From contig JAATGK010000281.1 in NCBI GenBank assembly GCA_015654715.1, positions 1-5,556 on the forward strand: a DNA stretch of 5,556 nt. Direction: 5' to 3'. Below, piece by piece: positions 1-4,808 of the stretch (position 1 is the first letter of the stretch; each line of letters opens with the position of its first letter). Origin of the DNA: Alphaproteobacteria bacterium. Lineage in GTDB: Bacteria; Pseudomonadota; Alphaproteobacteria; Micropepsales; Micropepsaceae. Position numbers and translations under genes: made by a program. Below the pieces are notes generated by a model. That model was not told the DNA's origin. It ran no database searches and saw only the letters and a list, made by a program, of their open reading frames with translations.

Positions 1-1
1 A

Positions 2-943
2 TCCCCTCAGGCCGCCACCGCTGCCGCCGAAGCGCCCGGACTGACCGCGCTGCAATCGGCGCTGGTCACCGCGCGGCTCGGGGCCGCTACGATCCAGGAT
101 GGCATGGCCGTCCTGATGGCCAATGTGCTGCGCGCCAGCGCTGCCGGAAATCTTCCGCCTACGGTGCAATCGGCGGTGCAGCAATTGATGGCGTTGCACC
201 TGCCGACCGATCAGACGCCCGACGCAAGCGCCGTCAAGAATGCGATGCTGGCCTCGGGCCTGTTCACCGAAGCGATGCTGGCGCAGGGCAAAACCCCGCC
301 CGCCGATCTGAAAACCGCTCTGGCGCAATTGGCGGAGGCCGCTCAGCGCTGGCTTGCCAAGACACCGGCTAACCAGCCGCAAACGCAAAGCGCCGCGCCC
401 AGCGTGCCGCCGCCGGTGCGTGGCGCTCAGCCGTCCGCCCAAAGCCCTGCGGAACCGAGCCTGCCGCCGAATGCCGCTCCCGCCCTCACCGCCAAACTGC
501 TGGCGACGGGAAGCGAAGCGGCGCTGGCGCGTCAGGATTTGTTGCAGATGGCATCGCTGCCCGATCCGAAAAACCCCGCCGAAACGCGCTGGATTTTCGA
601 TGTGCCGCTGCTGACGCCGCAAGGCCCCGCGGTGGCGCAATTGATCGTGACGCGCGACGGAAAAAGCAGCACGGCGGAATCGCCCGAGCCGGTATGGCGC
701 ATCGGGCTGGCGATGGACATCGAGCCGCTCGGACCGGTGCGCGCCAATCTCGCGCTCAGCGGCGGCCACGCCTGGGTGACGATCACTGCCGACCGGCCCG
801 ACAGCTTGAACAAACTCGCCAGCAATTCGTCGTGGCTGACGGACGCACTGACGGCGGTGACGCTGGACTCCGACATCGCCTTCCAATCCGGATCAAGCGC
901 CGCTCCACCGAGGCGCTCACGCTTGCTGGATCACGCCTCATGA
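2..943 (+). CDS. fliK: FliK-like flagellar hook-length control protein, C-terminal part (5' end outside window)
   Basis: The frame is open from the window edge, so the true start lies upstream and 313 residues are visible. The visible N-terminal 120 residues are Ala/Leu/Gln-rich and probably helical. A Pro/Ala/Gln-rich linker follows at about residues 120-162. A folded C-terminal domain spans about 195-296, with WIFDVPLLTP, then EPLGPVRANLALSGGHAWV, then ADRPDSLNKL and a closing SRLLDHAS. This layout of low-complexity spacer plus compact C-terminal domain, with a 'LGPV-x-LSGG-x-V-x-RP' pattern, is what I recognise as the FliK hook-length family. In that family the C-domain contacts FlhB and switches export from hook to filament subunits. 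The next gene is an FlhB-like protein whose ATG overlaps this stop codon (ATGA), implying translational coupling and supporting the call. Sequence identity to FliK is generally low, so the family call is good but not certain. Confidence 0.72.
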   Translation, partial: SPQAATAAAEAPGLTALQSALVTARLGAATIQDGMAVLMANVLRASAAGNLPPTVQSAVQQLMALHLPTDQTPDASAVKNAMLASGLFTEAMLAQGKTPPADLKTALAQLAEAAQRWLAKTPANQPQTQSAAPSVPPPVRGAQPSAQSPAEPSLPPNAAPALTAKLLATGSEAALARQDLLQMASLPDPKNPAETRWIFDVPLLTPQGPAVAQLIVTRDGKSSTAESPEPVWRIGLAMDIEPLGPVRANLALSGGHAWVTITADRPDSLNKLASNSSWLTDALTAVTLDSDIAFQSGSSAAPPRRSRLLDHAS

Positions 944-1206
944 GCGATCTGAAAGCCAACCCGCTTGCCGTGGCGCTGAAATACGACCGCCCGCGGGCCC
1001 CGCGTCTGGTCGCCTCAGGACGCGGCGCCGTCGGCGAAGCGATCATCGCCAAAGCAAAGGAAGCGGGCGTTCCGATCCAGCAAAATCCCGCCCTGGCCGA
1101 AGCCCTGGCGACCATCGAACTCGATTCCGAAATCCCCGAAGCGCTCTACAAAGCGGTGGCGCAAGTGCTCGCCTTCATCATGCGCACGGCCGGGCATTTG
1201 AAGTAG
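940..1206 (+). CDS. Stand-alone FlhB cytoplasmic-domain homologue (FlhB2/YlqH type)
   Basis: This 88-residue protein matches only the C-terminal cytoplasmic domain of the flagellar export switch protein FlhB. ANPLAVALKYD (residues 6-16) aligns with the FlhB NPTH-VAL-Y segment. It is followed by PRLVASGRGAVGEAI, AKEAGVPIQQNPALAEAL and EIPEALYKAVAQVLAFI. There are no membrane segments, so it should be cytosolic. FlhB autocleaves between Asn and Pro of NPTH. Here N7-P8 is kept but Thr-His is replaced by Leu-Ala, so normal cleavage is doubtful, and a free-standing domain would not need it. The start is the ATG at 940, which overlaps the upstream stop by 4 bp; an in-frame start at 694 would lie deep inside fliK. 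Coupling to a FliK-like protein suggests a role in the hook/filament specificity switch, which is inference. Such short FlhB paralogues are known in several phyla but their function is poorly defined. Confidence 0.85.
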   Translation: MSDLKANPLAVALKYDRPRAPRLVASGRGAVGEAIIAKAKEAGVPIQQNPALAEALATIELDSEIPEALYKAVAQVLAFIMRTAGHLK

Positions 1207-1227
1207 CGCCCCCGCATCGGCGAACGC

Positions 1228-1722
1228 TCAGCCGCCGCCGCGGTGACCGCCCCGATGGCCGCGACTGGGGCTTGAACCGCCCGCCGGACCACCAGCGCCA
1301 GTGCCGGCACCTTGACTGGCCAACTCGTCGGGCGTCAGCACGTCGTCGCCGTTACGGTCGAGCTGGTCGAACATGGTGCGCAAGCCGGTCGCGAATTCGC
1401 TGAATTCGACAACGCTATTGGCGTTCCAGTCGATCACGCGCGGGGCCGCCGGATAGTTCGCCGCCCGCGCCTCGTTTACGGCCCGTACTTCGTCCGGTTG
1501 CAGCACCCCGTCATGGTCGAGGTCGGCCGCATCGAAATCCGAGCGCATTCCCTTTTCCATGGCGGCGCGGGATACGTTGCCGTCCGCGTCCACATAACGC
1601 GCCAGAATGGACGGCGGACCGGAGGCCTCCGCCCGGCGTTGGTGCGACGGCGACGAGGCGCATCCGAACGCCGCCACGGCGACGGCTAGCACGGCAGCCG
1701 CATTGAGAAATCTCTTTCGCAT
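1228..1722 (-). CDS. Small EF-hand calcium-binding lipoprotein
   Basis: This 164-residue protein has a lipoprotein-type signal: MRKR, a hydrophobic stretch at about residues 6-19, then AFG-C21. The lipobox is slightly atypical, with Phe at -2. Three full 12-residue EF-hand loops are visible: D67-L-D69-H-D71-G72 ending E78; D98-W-N100-A-N102 ending E109; and D122-R-N124-G-D126 ending E133. A shorter DADGN segment at 45-49 looks like a degenerate fourth loop. The C-terminus (about 138-164) is Gly-rich with three His and would be disordered. The start is set by a good Shine-Dalgarno (GGGAAGG, six bases before the ATG). The product is probably an envelope-anchored calcium-binding protein; its partner is unknown. 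It is convergent with the flagellar pair, with 21 bp between stop codons and no clear terminator there. The EF-hand call is firm; lipidation is likely but not certain. Confidence 0.83.
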   Translation of the reverse strand: MRKRFLNAAAVLAVAVAAFGCASSPSHQRRAEASGPPSILARYVDADGNVSRAAMEKGMRSDFDAADLDHDGVLQPDEVRAVNEARAANYPAAPRVIDWNANSVVEFSEFATGLRTMFDQLDRNGDDVLTPDELASQGAGTGAGGPAGGSSPSRGHRGGHRGGG

Positions 1723-1820
1723 GGCGCACCTTCCCTAAAAGAGCTCTGTGAAAGGAACGCAACAGACGCCCAAACCCGTCGCGAGGGCTAAGCGAATGGG
1801 TTTGGCAAATTGGTGAAATA
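1723..1820. other. Intergenic stretch with no recognisable feature beyond a ribosome binding site
   Basis: Apart from the Shine-Dalgarno of the EF-hand lipoprotein gene (about 1729-1735, minus strand), nothing identifiable was seen here. A TTGCGT/TTTTAG pair on the minus strand was considered as a promoter, but its -10 would touch the ribosome binding site. Beyond 1820 the non-coding stretch continues as the repeat array. Confidence 0.5.
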
Positions 1821-1889
1821 GCTTGCCGGGCGTAACTCGCAGCAACCAGCCCGGCTTCGTTGCTTACGCGATCTTCGAGTTGCGGCAGG
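1821..1889. repeat. Diverged, shortened third copy of the tRNA-trailing repeat
   Basis: It begins with GCTTGCC and shares CAGCCCGGCTTCG and CTTACGCG with the two full copies that follow, but it is only 69 bp and has drifted. Its own inverted repeats are CGTAACTCG (1831-1839) against CGAGTTGCG (1876-1884), pairing at eight of nine positions plus one T/G, and AGCAAC (1841-1846) against GTTGCT (1859-1864). Keeping self-complementarity while the sequence has changed suggests the fold matters, although chance cannot be excluded with one copy. Confidence 0.65.
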
Positions 1890-1982
1890 GGCTTGCCAGG
1901 GCGTAGCCGCGCAGCCCAGGCAGCCCGGCTTCGCGCTTACGCGCTTCGCCGTGACACTCTCCGCCGCTGCGCGCCGTAGACT
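1890..1982. repeat. 93-bp structured tandem repeat, copy 1
   Basis: This unit starts GGCTTGCCAGGGCGTAG and ends CCGTAGACT, and is repeated directly afterwards with a period of exactly 93 bp. Differences from the next copy are a few substitutions and two compensating one-base indels. It contains a short palindrome at 1926-1951: CGGC, TTC, GCGC, TTAC, GCGC, TTC, GCCG. Read on the minus strand, this is a stem with a symmetric GAA/GAA internal loop and a GTAA tetraloop. A second hairpin near its end (about 1956-1982) has two stem positions altered compared with copy 2. Confidence 0.9.
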
Positions 1983-2075
1983 GGCTTGCCAGGGCGTAGC
2001 CGCGCAGCCCCAGGCAGCCGGCTTCGCGCTTGCGCGCTTCGCCGTGGCAGTCTCCGCCGCTGCGCGGCGTAGACT
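1983..2075. repeat. 93-bp structured tandem repeat, copy 2, abutting the tRNA 3' end
   Basis: This is the second full copy, ending on the base that encodes the terminal A of the tRNA CCA. Its first palindrome (2019-2044) has the same arms as copy 1, but the minus-strand loop is GCAA instead of GTAA, both GNRA-type. Its second hairpin (2049-2075) is intact: AGTCT, C, CGCCGC, loop TGC, GCGGCG, T, AGACT, giving 11 pairs around one mismatch. A longer-range pairing is also possible: GCCGCGCAGC (1999-2008) with GCTGCGCGGC (2059-2068). On the minus strand the 2049-2075 hairpin would sit directly after the tRNA. It could serve as a processing or termination element, but no T-run follows it. Confidence 0.9.
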
Positions 2076-2149
2076 GGTGGGCGGTGAGAGTTTCGAACTC
2101 CCGACCCTCTCGGTGTAAACGAGATGCTCTACCACTGAGCTAACCGCCC
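2075..2149 (-). tRNA. tRNA-Val (anticodon UAC)
   Basis: The minus strand folds into a complete 75-nt cloverleaf including an encoded CCA. The acceptor stem is GGGCGGT with ACCGCCC. The D stem is GCTC/GAGC around AGTGGTA. The anticodon stem is TCTCG/CGAGA around loop TTTACAC, giving anticodon TAC (Val). The T arm is GGGAG-TTCGAAA-CTCTC, followed by discriminator A and CCA. All stems pair perfectly. The gene is transcribed divergently from the membrane-protein/Xre operon, and its 3' end abuts the tandem repeat array. Confidence 0.97.
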
Positions 2150-2158
2150 GCAGCGCTC

Positions 2159-2186
2159 CTCTTACACTACGTCTCGAAAGCATCAA
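2159..2186 (-). promoter_or_regulatory. Candidate tRNA-Val promoter
   Basis: On the minus strand, TTGATG (2181-2186) and TAAGAG (2159-2164) are separated by 16 bp. They end nine bases before the mature tRNA 5' end, a plausible spacing for a short leader. The -35 box is good and the -10 box is weak. This is a visual match only. Confidence 0.4.
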
Positions 2187-2211
2187 ACGCTCTGTTGCGG
2201 CGCAGGGCCTC

Positions 2212-2240
2212 TTGACGCCATGTAACCTAGAGGTTACTGT
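2212..2240 (+). promoter_or_regulatory. Candidate promoter of the membrane-protein/Xre operon
   Basis: TTGACG (2212-2217) is a strong -35 box. Seventeen bp later is TACTGT (2235-2240), a weak -10 box. The first operator palindrome fills most of the spacer and runs into the -10, and the second begins at its end. A protein bound there would block RNA polymerase, consistent with autorepression by the Xre protein encoded downstream. Confidence 0.5.
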
Positions 2241-2254
2241 AACCCGTAGGTTAC
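2222..2254. promoter_or_regulatory. Tandem operator: two GTAACC-N4-GGTTAC palindromes
   Basis: Two perfect 6+6 bp inverted repeats lie back to back: GTAACC-TAGA-GGTTAC (2222-2237) and GTAACC-CGTA-GGTTAC (2239-2254). Their centres are 17 bp apart, with one base between them. The arms are identical while the spacers differ, which is typical of protein-bound half-sites. The array lies 43 bp before the ATG of an operon whose second gene is an Xre repressor, the obvious candidate ligand. This assignment is inference. Confidence 0.8.
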
Positions 2255-2297
2255 AAAGTGGGTAAGGCAGGATGACAGGCGATCGCGGAGAAACACC

Positions 2298-3008
2298 ATG
2301 ACCAAACCCACCGATGATGAAATCGCCGCCCAGGAACGCCGCCGCGCCAAGCTGTGGAACCGTACGACGCTGTGGAGTCTTCTGTTTTGGATTGCGTTCG
2401 CGCTCTTGCTGGTCCTCGCCTTCAACCTCGGTATCCCACAGCGTCTCGGTGCTTCGCCGGGCTTGTCGACGCGACTGGTCAACTGGTTCCCGATGATCCT
2501 CTTGGTTTTGGTGTGGATCGCGTTCCTCATTTATCGTCTCCGCTTCCGCCCCGACCCGGCCATAGAGCGTCCAGGCGTAGAACGCATGCTGGTTGACGAT
2601 TACACCAAGCGTCAGCGCTGGACGCTCCTGATCGTCATCGCGAGCGCGCTGGTTCTCGCCCTCAACCAGCCGCAAGTGCCGACTGGCCACGGCCCTCACG
2701 ACTGGTACACGCAAGGCGTATTCGTGTTCCTCATGCTGATCGCCGCGCTGACGCTGGTACTAGGGCCGGGATTCTTGAACCGGCGCTACCGTGCCGCAAA
2801 TGCCGATGAACTAAGCCGCGCCTTGCGGGCGCGCGCCACCGCATTCGGCTATTTTTGCGCCATGACGGCGCTCTGCGCGGATTATGTCATCTACCAAGTC
2901 GCGCCGCCGATGCTGGCGCCAGCAATCCCGCTGTCGATGGCAGCGGCGTTCGTCCTGCCGGCGCTTTATTACGTCATCGCCGATTGGCGAGCAGGCCGCG
3001 ATGGCTGA
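2298..3008 (+). CDS. Six-helix integral membrane protein of unknown function, paired with an Xre regulator
   Basis: I do not recognise the family of this 236-residue protein. A charged N-terminal segment (about 1-20) precedes hydrophobic segments at about 24-46, 63-82, 107-123, 137-157, 182-203 and 207-228. The loops after helices 2 and 4 (RLRFRPDP..KRQR and NRRYRAANADELSRALRARA) and the C-terminal RAGRDG are basic, so the positive-inside rule puts both termini and these loops in the cytoplasm. No catalytic motif is evident. The start has a GGAG seven bases upstream. Its last 8 bp overlap the Xre gene, so the two are co-expressed and probably coupled. A membrane protein co-transcribed with a tiny Xre regulator recalls membrane-sensor or autorepressed stress modules, but the function is open. 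A long minus-strand frame over this gene also reads through the tRNA and is not credible. Confidence 0.88.
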   Translation: MTKPTDDEIAAQERRRAKLWNRTTLWSLLFWIAFALLLVLAFNLGIPQRLGASPGLSTRLVNWFPMILLVLVWIAFLIYRLRFRPDPAIERPGVERMLVDDYTKRQRWTLLIVIASALVLALNQPQVPTGHGPHDWYTQGVFVFLMLIAALTLVLGPGFLNRRYRAANADELSRALRARATAFGYFCAMTALCADYVIYQVAPPMLAPAIPLSMAAAFVLPALYYVIADWRAGRDG

Positions 3009-3216
3009 GCGGCGCCTCGGCAACCGGCTGAAAGAGATACGTACCGCGCAAGGGCTGACCCAGACCGATCTGGCGGCCCGCGTCGGCGTCTCGCGCAAAA
3101 CCATCAACACGGTGGAGAATTTGGTCTTCGTGCCATCGACCATTCTGGCGCTGGCACTGGCCAAGACGCTCGGCACCACGGTCGAGGCGCTGTTCTACTT
3201 GATCGCGGAAGACTAA
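3001..3216 (+). CDS. Small Xre-family (Cro/CI-type) helix-turn-helix repressor
   Basis: This 71-residue protein is almost entirely one HTH_3 domain. NRLKEIRTAQGLTQTDLAARV (8-28) is followed by the recognition-helix region GVSRKTINTVEN (29-40) and helices LALALAKTLGTTVEALFYL. The order 'LKEIR-x-x-x-GLTQ-x-DLA-x-x-VGVSR-x-TI-x-x-x-E' is diagnostic. There is no ligand-binding or dimerisation domain, as in other roughly 70-residue Xre regulators that bind palindromes as dimers. The ATG at 3001 lies inside the end of the membrane-protein gene (8-bp overlap); GCAGG five bases upstream is a modest ribosome binding site. An in-frame ATG at 2884 would add residues from inside the membrane gene and is unlikely. 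It probably represses its own operon through the two GTAACC-N4-GGTTAC sites. The stop is 7 bp from the convergent fkbM stop, with no terminator between. Confidence 0.93.
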   Translation: MAERRLGNRLKEIRTAQGLTQTDLAARVGVSRKTINTVENLVFVPSTILALALAKTLGTTVEALFYLIAED

Positions 3217-3223
3217 CGCCGGA

Positions 3224-4015
3224 TCAGCGCACCCGTTCCATCGCGAGCTGGTCGCCTTCTTGATGGAATTCGACCCGTACGGCATTGGCCGGATGCTGGC
3301 AGATGTAGTCGTCCGTGGCCACGCGGGTCGCTTCGTATCCCATGGCGTCGACGAAGGCGAACAACTCCTCGCGTTCCTTGTCGAACGCGGGGTTGCTCCA
3401 CACTTCCAAATAGAACGGCGGAAAGTTGCTTTCGGTGAGGAACCGCAGCGCGCCTTTGAGGACGTTCAGCTCGTAACCCTCGACGTCGATCTTGACGAAT
3501 GCCGCAGCCTTGGGGAACGAGAAATAGTCAAGACTGACCATCGACACCGGCTCGGTCTGGCCGGACAACGCCTTGTCGACGCCAGTGTGGGCACGATACT
3601 TCTCTTCGATGCTGAAGCCGCCGATATTATGCGTGGCACCATAATCAAGCACCGGGATCTCGATGACCTTGGTCTCTTCGCCGATTGCCAGATTGAACGC
3701 GACCACATTGTCGAGCTGGTTGAGGAAGATGTTGCCGCAAAGCTGGTAATAGATGATGCGCTGCGGTTCGAACGAATAGACCTTGCCGCCCCGTTCGGCG
3801 GCGATTTTGGCGGCGGGAACCGTATAGGCACCGAGATTGGCGCCGACGTCGACGATGAACGGCGCCTCCAGGCCCGCCGTGAACAACTTGGTCAGCGCCT
3901 GCAAATTGGTGTCCCAATCGCCCGTCTGTGTCAGATGGCGGCTGATGCAATCATTGGTGCCGAAAAGCAGATAATCGGCAGCATTGCATCGGGCCAAATT
4001 CACGCGGGGGAGCAT
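3224..4015 (-). CDS. FkbM-family SAM-dependent methyltransferase
   Basis: The protein has 263 residues from the chosen start. FIVDVGANLGAYT (53-65) is the SAM-binding motif I. VYSFEPQ (79-85) carries the acidic residue at the end of strand 2 that binds the ribose. FVKIDVEGYELNVLKGA (173-189) is the FkbM signature near the C-terminal half, followed by FYLEVW. FkbM-type enzymes O-methylate sugars, polyketides or other small molecules, often surface glycans; the substrate here cannot be told, and no glycan genes are nearby. The start was placed at 4015 because GAAGG lies eight bases before it. In-frame ATGs at 4030 and 4078 lack a comparable ribosome binding site and would add 5 or 21 residues, so they remain possible. 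The 4078 ATG falls inside a palindrome. The gene is convergent with the Xre operon and downstream of hupB on the same strand. Confidence 0.88.
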   Translation of the reverse strand: MLPRVNLARCNAADYLLFGTNDCISRHLTQTGDWDTNLQALTKLFTAGLEAPFIVDVGANLGAYTVPAAKIAAERGGKVYSFEPQRIIYYQLCGNIFLNQLDNVVAFNLAIGEETKVIEIPVLDYGATHNIGGFSIEEKYRAHTGVDKALSGQTEPVSMVSLDYFSFPKAAAFVKIDVEGYELNVLKGALRFLTESNFPPFYLEVWSNPAFDKEREELFAFVDAMGYEATRVATDDYICQHPANAVRVEFHQEGDQLAMERVR

Positions 4016-4073
4016 GGTGTTCGCCTTCATTCCAAGAACCGGCGGACGAGGTGATCTCGCCGCCCGGAGTGAG

Positions 4074-4106
4074 CACATTTCGGAAATGTGGAAATTGGCT
4101 TTCCAC
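4074..4106. promoter_or_regulatory. Overlapping palindromes upstream of fkbM
   Basis: CACATTTC-G-GAAATGTG (4074-4090) is a perfect 8+8 bp inverted repeat with a one-base centre. It overlaps a second one, GTGGAAA-TTGGC-TTTCCAC (4088-4106), by three bases. The two share sequence and so could form mutually exclusive hairpins in the fkbM leader, or be adjacent half-sites for a regulator. They lie about 60-90 bp before the preferred fkbM start. No convincing -10/-35 pair was found beside them. Confidence 0.6.
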
Positions 4107-4190
4107 CCGAAAACGCATCAACACAAAACTTGGATGTCAGCAGACACGGTTTTGGTAAATTTTAGCTTGACGGATTCCCATAAATGCAAA

Positions 4191-4220
4191 CGGGACGCGC
4201 AGAATCTCCCGCTCGTCCCG
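4191..4220 (-). terminator. Weak candidate hupB terminator hairpin
   Basis: Inverted repeat CGGGACG (4191-4197) and CGTCCCG (4214-4220) has a 16-base loop and begins 23 bp after the hupB stop. On the minus strand the stem is followed by TTTGCATTTATG, only a poor T-run. It may be a weak terminator or a 3'-end stabilising hairpin. Confidence 0.4.
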
Positions 4221-4242
4221 CTCACACAAATTTCGCCGTGCG

Positions 4243-4515
4243 TTAGTTCAAGGAATCCTTGAGCTGTTTGCCCGGGCGGAAGCGCGGCTGCTTGGACGGC
4301 TTGATGGTGATTTCTTCGCCCGTCTGCGGGTTGCGGCCTTTGCCGCCGGCGCGTGTGGCCACGACAAACACGCCGAAGCCGGTGAGACGGACCTCGTCGC
4401 CCTCTTTGAGAGCGGCAGCGATCAGGTCAAACACGCCGTCGACCGCCTTGGCCGCGTCGTTCTTAACGAGACCGGTGTGGTCCGCGAGTTTCTGGATCAG
4501 ATCGTTCTTGTTCAC
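4243..4515 (-). CDS. hupB: DNA-binding protein HU
   Basis: This 90-residue nucleoid protein has the standard HU length. MNKNDLIQKLADHTGLVKNDA opens the helical dimerisation half. LTGFGVFVVATR (44-55) starts the beta saddle. GRNPQTGEEITI (60-71) is the DNA-grasping arm with the intercalating Pro63. IKPSKQPRFRPGKQLKD ends it. HU binds DNA non-specifically as a dimer, bends it and compacts the nucleoid. The start is the GTG at 4515, eight bases after a perfect AAGGAG (4524-4529); the frame stays open to 4545, but those ten extra residues precede the ribosome binding site and are not part of HU. It lies downstream of lon on the same strand, separated by the lon terminator, a common alphaproteobacterial arrangement. 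It has its own leader of about 130 nt containing a strong hairpin. Confidence 0.97.
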   Translation of the reverse strand: MNKNDLIQKLADHTGLVKNDAAKAVDGVFDLIAAALKEGDEVRLTGFGVFVVATRAGGKGRNPQTGEEITIKPSKQPRFRPGKQLKDSLN

Positions 4516-4532
4516 TGGATTGGCTCCTTCAA

Positions 4533-4576
4533 GCGGCGTGCGCAAAAGTGTGCGCGGTTTTGCGCGAAAGCGCCGC
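4533..4576 (-). promoter_or_regulatory. Long hairpin in the hupB leader, just before the ribosome binding site
   Basis: GCGGCG (4533-4538) pairs with CGCCGC (4571-4576), and inside it GCGCAAAA (4540-4547) pairs with TTTTGCGC (4558-4565) around a ten-base loop. One arm thus has a single intervening base and the other has five. The structure ends three bases from the AAGGAG of hupB, close enough to affect ribosome access or mRNA stability. No T-run follows, so it is not an intrinsic terminator. Confidence 0.6.
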
Positions 4577-4632
4577 GACCATCAAAGACGAAGCAAAACG
4601 CCAATCCCTCGAAAATGCGCTGTGCTCCAGGA

Positions 4633-4646
4633 ATCGCCGCGGCGAT
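4633..4646. promoter_or_regulatory. 14-bp perfect palindrome near the putative hupB transcription start
   Basis: ATCGCCGCGGCGAT is exactly self-complementary and sits just downstream of the candidate hupB -10 box, about where transcription would begin. It could be an operator, although GC-rich palindromes also arise by chance in such genomes. Confidence 0.4.
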
Positions 4647-4653
4647 CAGGCGG

Positions 4654-4683
4654 AATTTAGGGCCCGCAGGCCCGGCCCGGCAA
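4654..4683 (-). promoter_or_regulatory. Candidate hupB promoter
   Basis: On the minus strand TTGCCG (4678-4683) and TAAATT (4654-4659) are separated by 18 bp, each matching four of six consensus bases. It lies after the lon terminator and gives a leader of roughly 130 nt. Visual match only. Confidence 0.4.
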
Positions 4684-4716
4684 GGATAACCGACCCGAAA
4701 CTTACGGAACTCTCAT

Positions 4717-4742
4717 AAAAAAAGGCCGGATTCGGCCATTTT
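4717..4742 (-). terminator. Intrinsic terminator of lon
   Basis: Stem GGCCG (4724-4728) and CGGCC (4733-4737) encloses a four-base loop, with seven T's following on the minus strand (4717-4723). A's on the far side could extend the stem, and the plus strand also has a T-run, so it may work in both directions. It lies about 70 bp after the lon stop, between lon and hupB. Confidence 0.88.
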
Positions 4743-4808
4743 TATCTATTTACGGTGGGGCAAGAACCCTCCGGCCGAGCTGACGCCCGGCCGGAAAGTC
4801 TTTATCGA

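Noticed and set aside
1735..1762. TTGCGT/TTTTAG as promoter of the EF-hand lipoprotein gene
   Set aside because: The -10 box touches the Shine-Dalgarno, so transcription would begin within or after the ribosome binding site.
1821..2075. CRISPR array
   Set aside because: The repeats are long, contiguous and fully homologous, with no unique spacers and no cas genes nearby.
1788..2714. Minus-strand open frame of 308 codons with repeated SLRRAAAE-like peptides
   Set aside because: It runs through the tRNA-Val gene, the repeat array and antisense to the membrane-protein gene. The tRNA part gives the familiar spurious SSVVEHL-type peptide.
2298..3216. Toxin-antitoxin interpretation of the membrane-protein/Xre pair
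   Set aside because: The first gene is a 236-residue six-helix protein unlike the small toxins usually paired with Xre antitoxins, and no toxin motif is visible. Not excluded, but unsupported.
3260..4054. Plus-strand open frame of 264 codons opposite fkbM
   Set aside because: Shadow of a GC-rich gene. The minus strand carries clear FkbM motifs, while this frame has no recognisable domain.
4249..4261. CAAGGA-A-TCCTTG palindrome at the end of hupB
   Set aside because: It lies within the codons for the conserved HU C-terminus and is short; chance is sufficient explanation.
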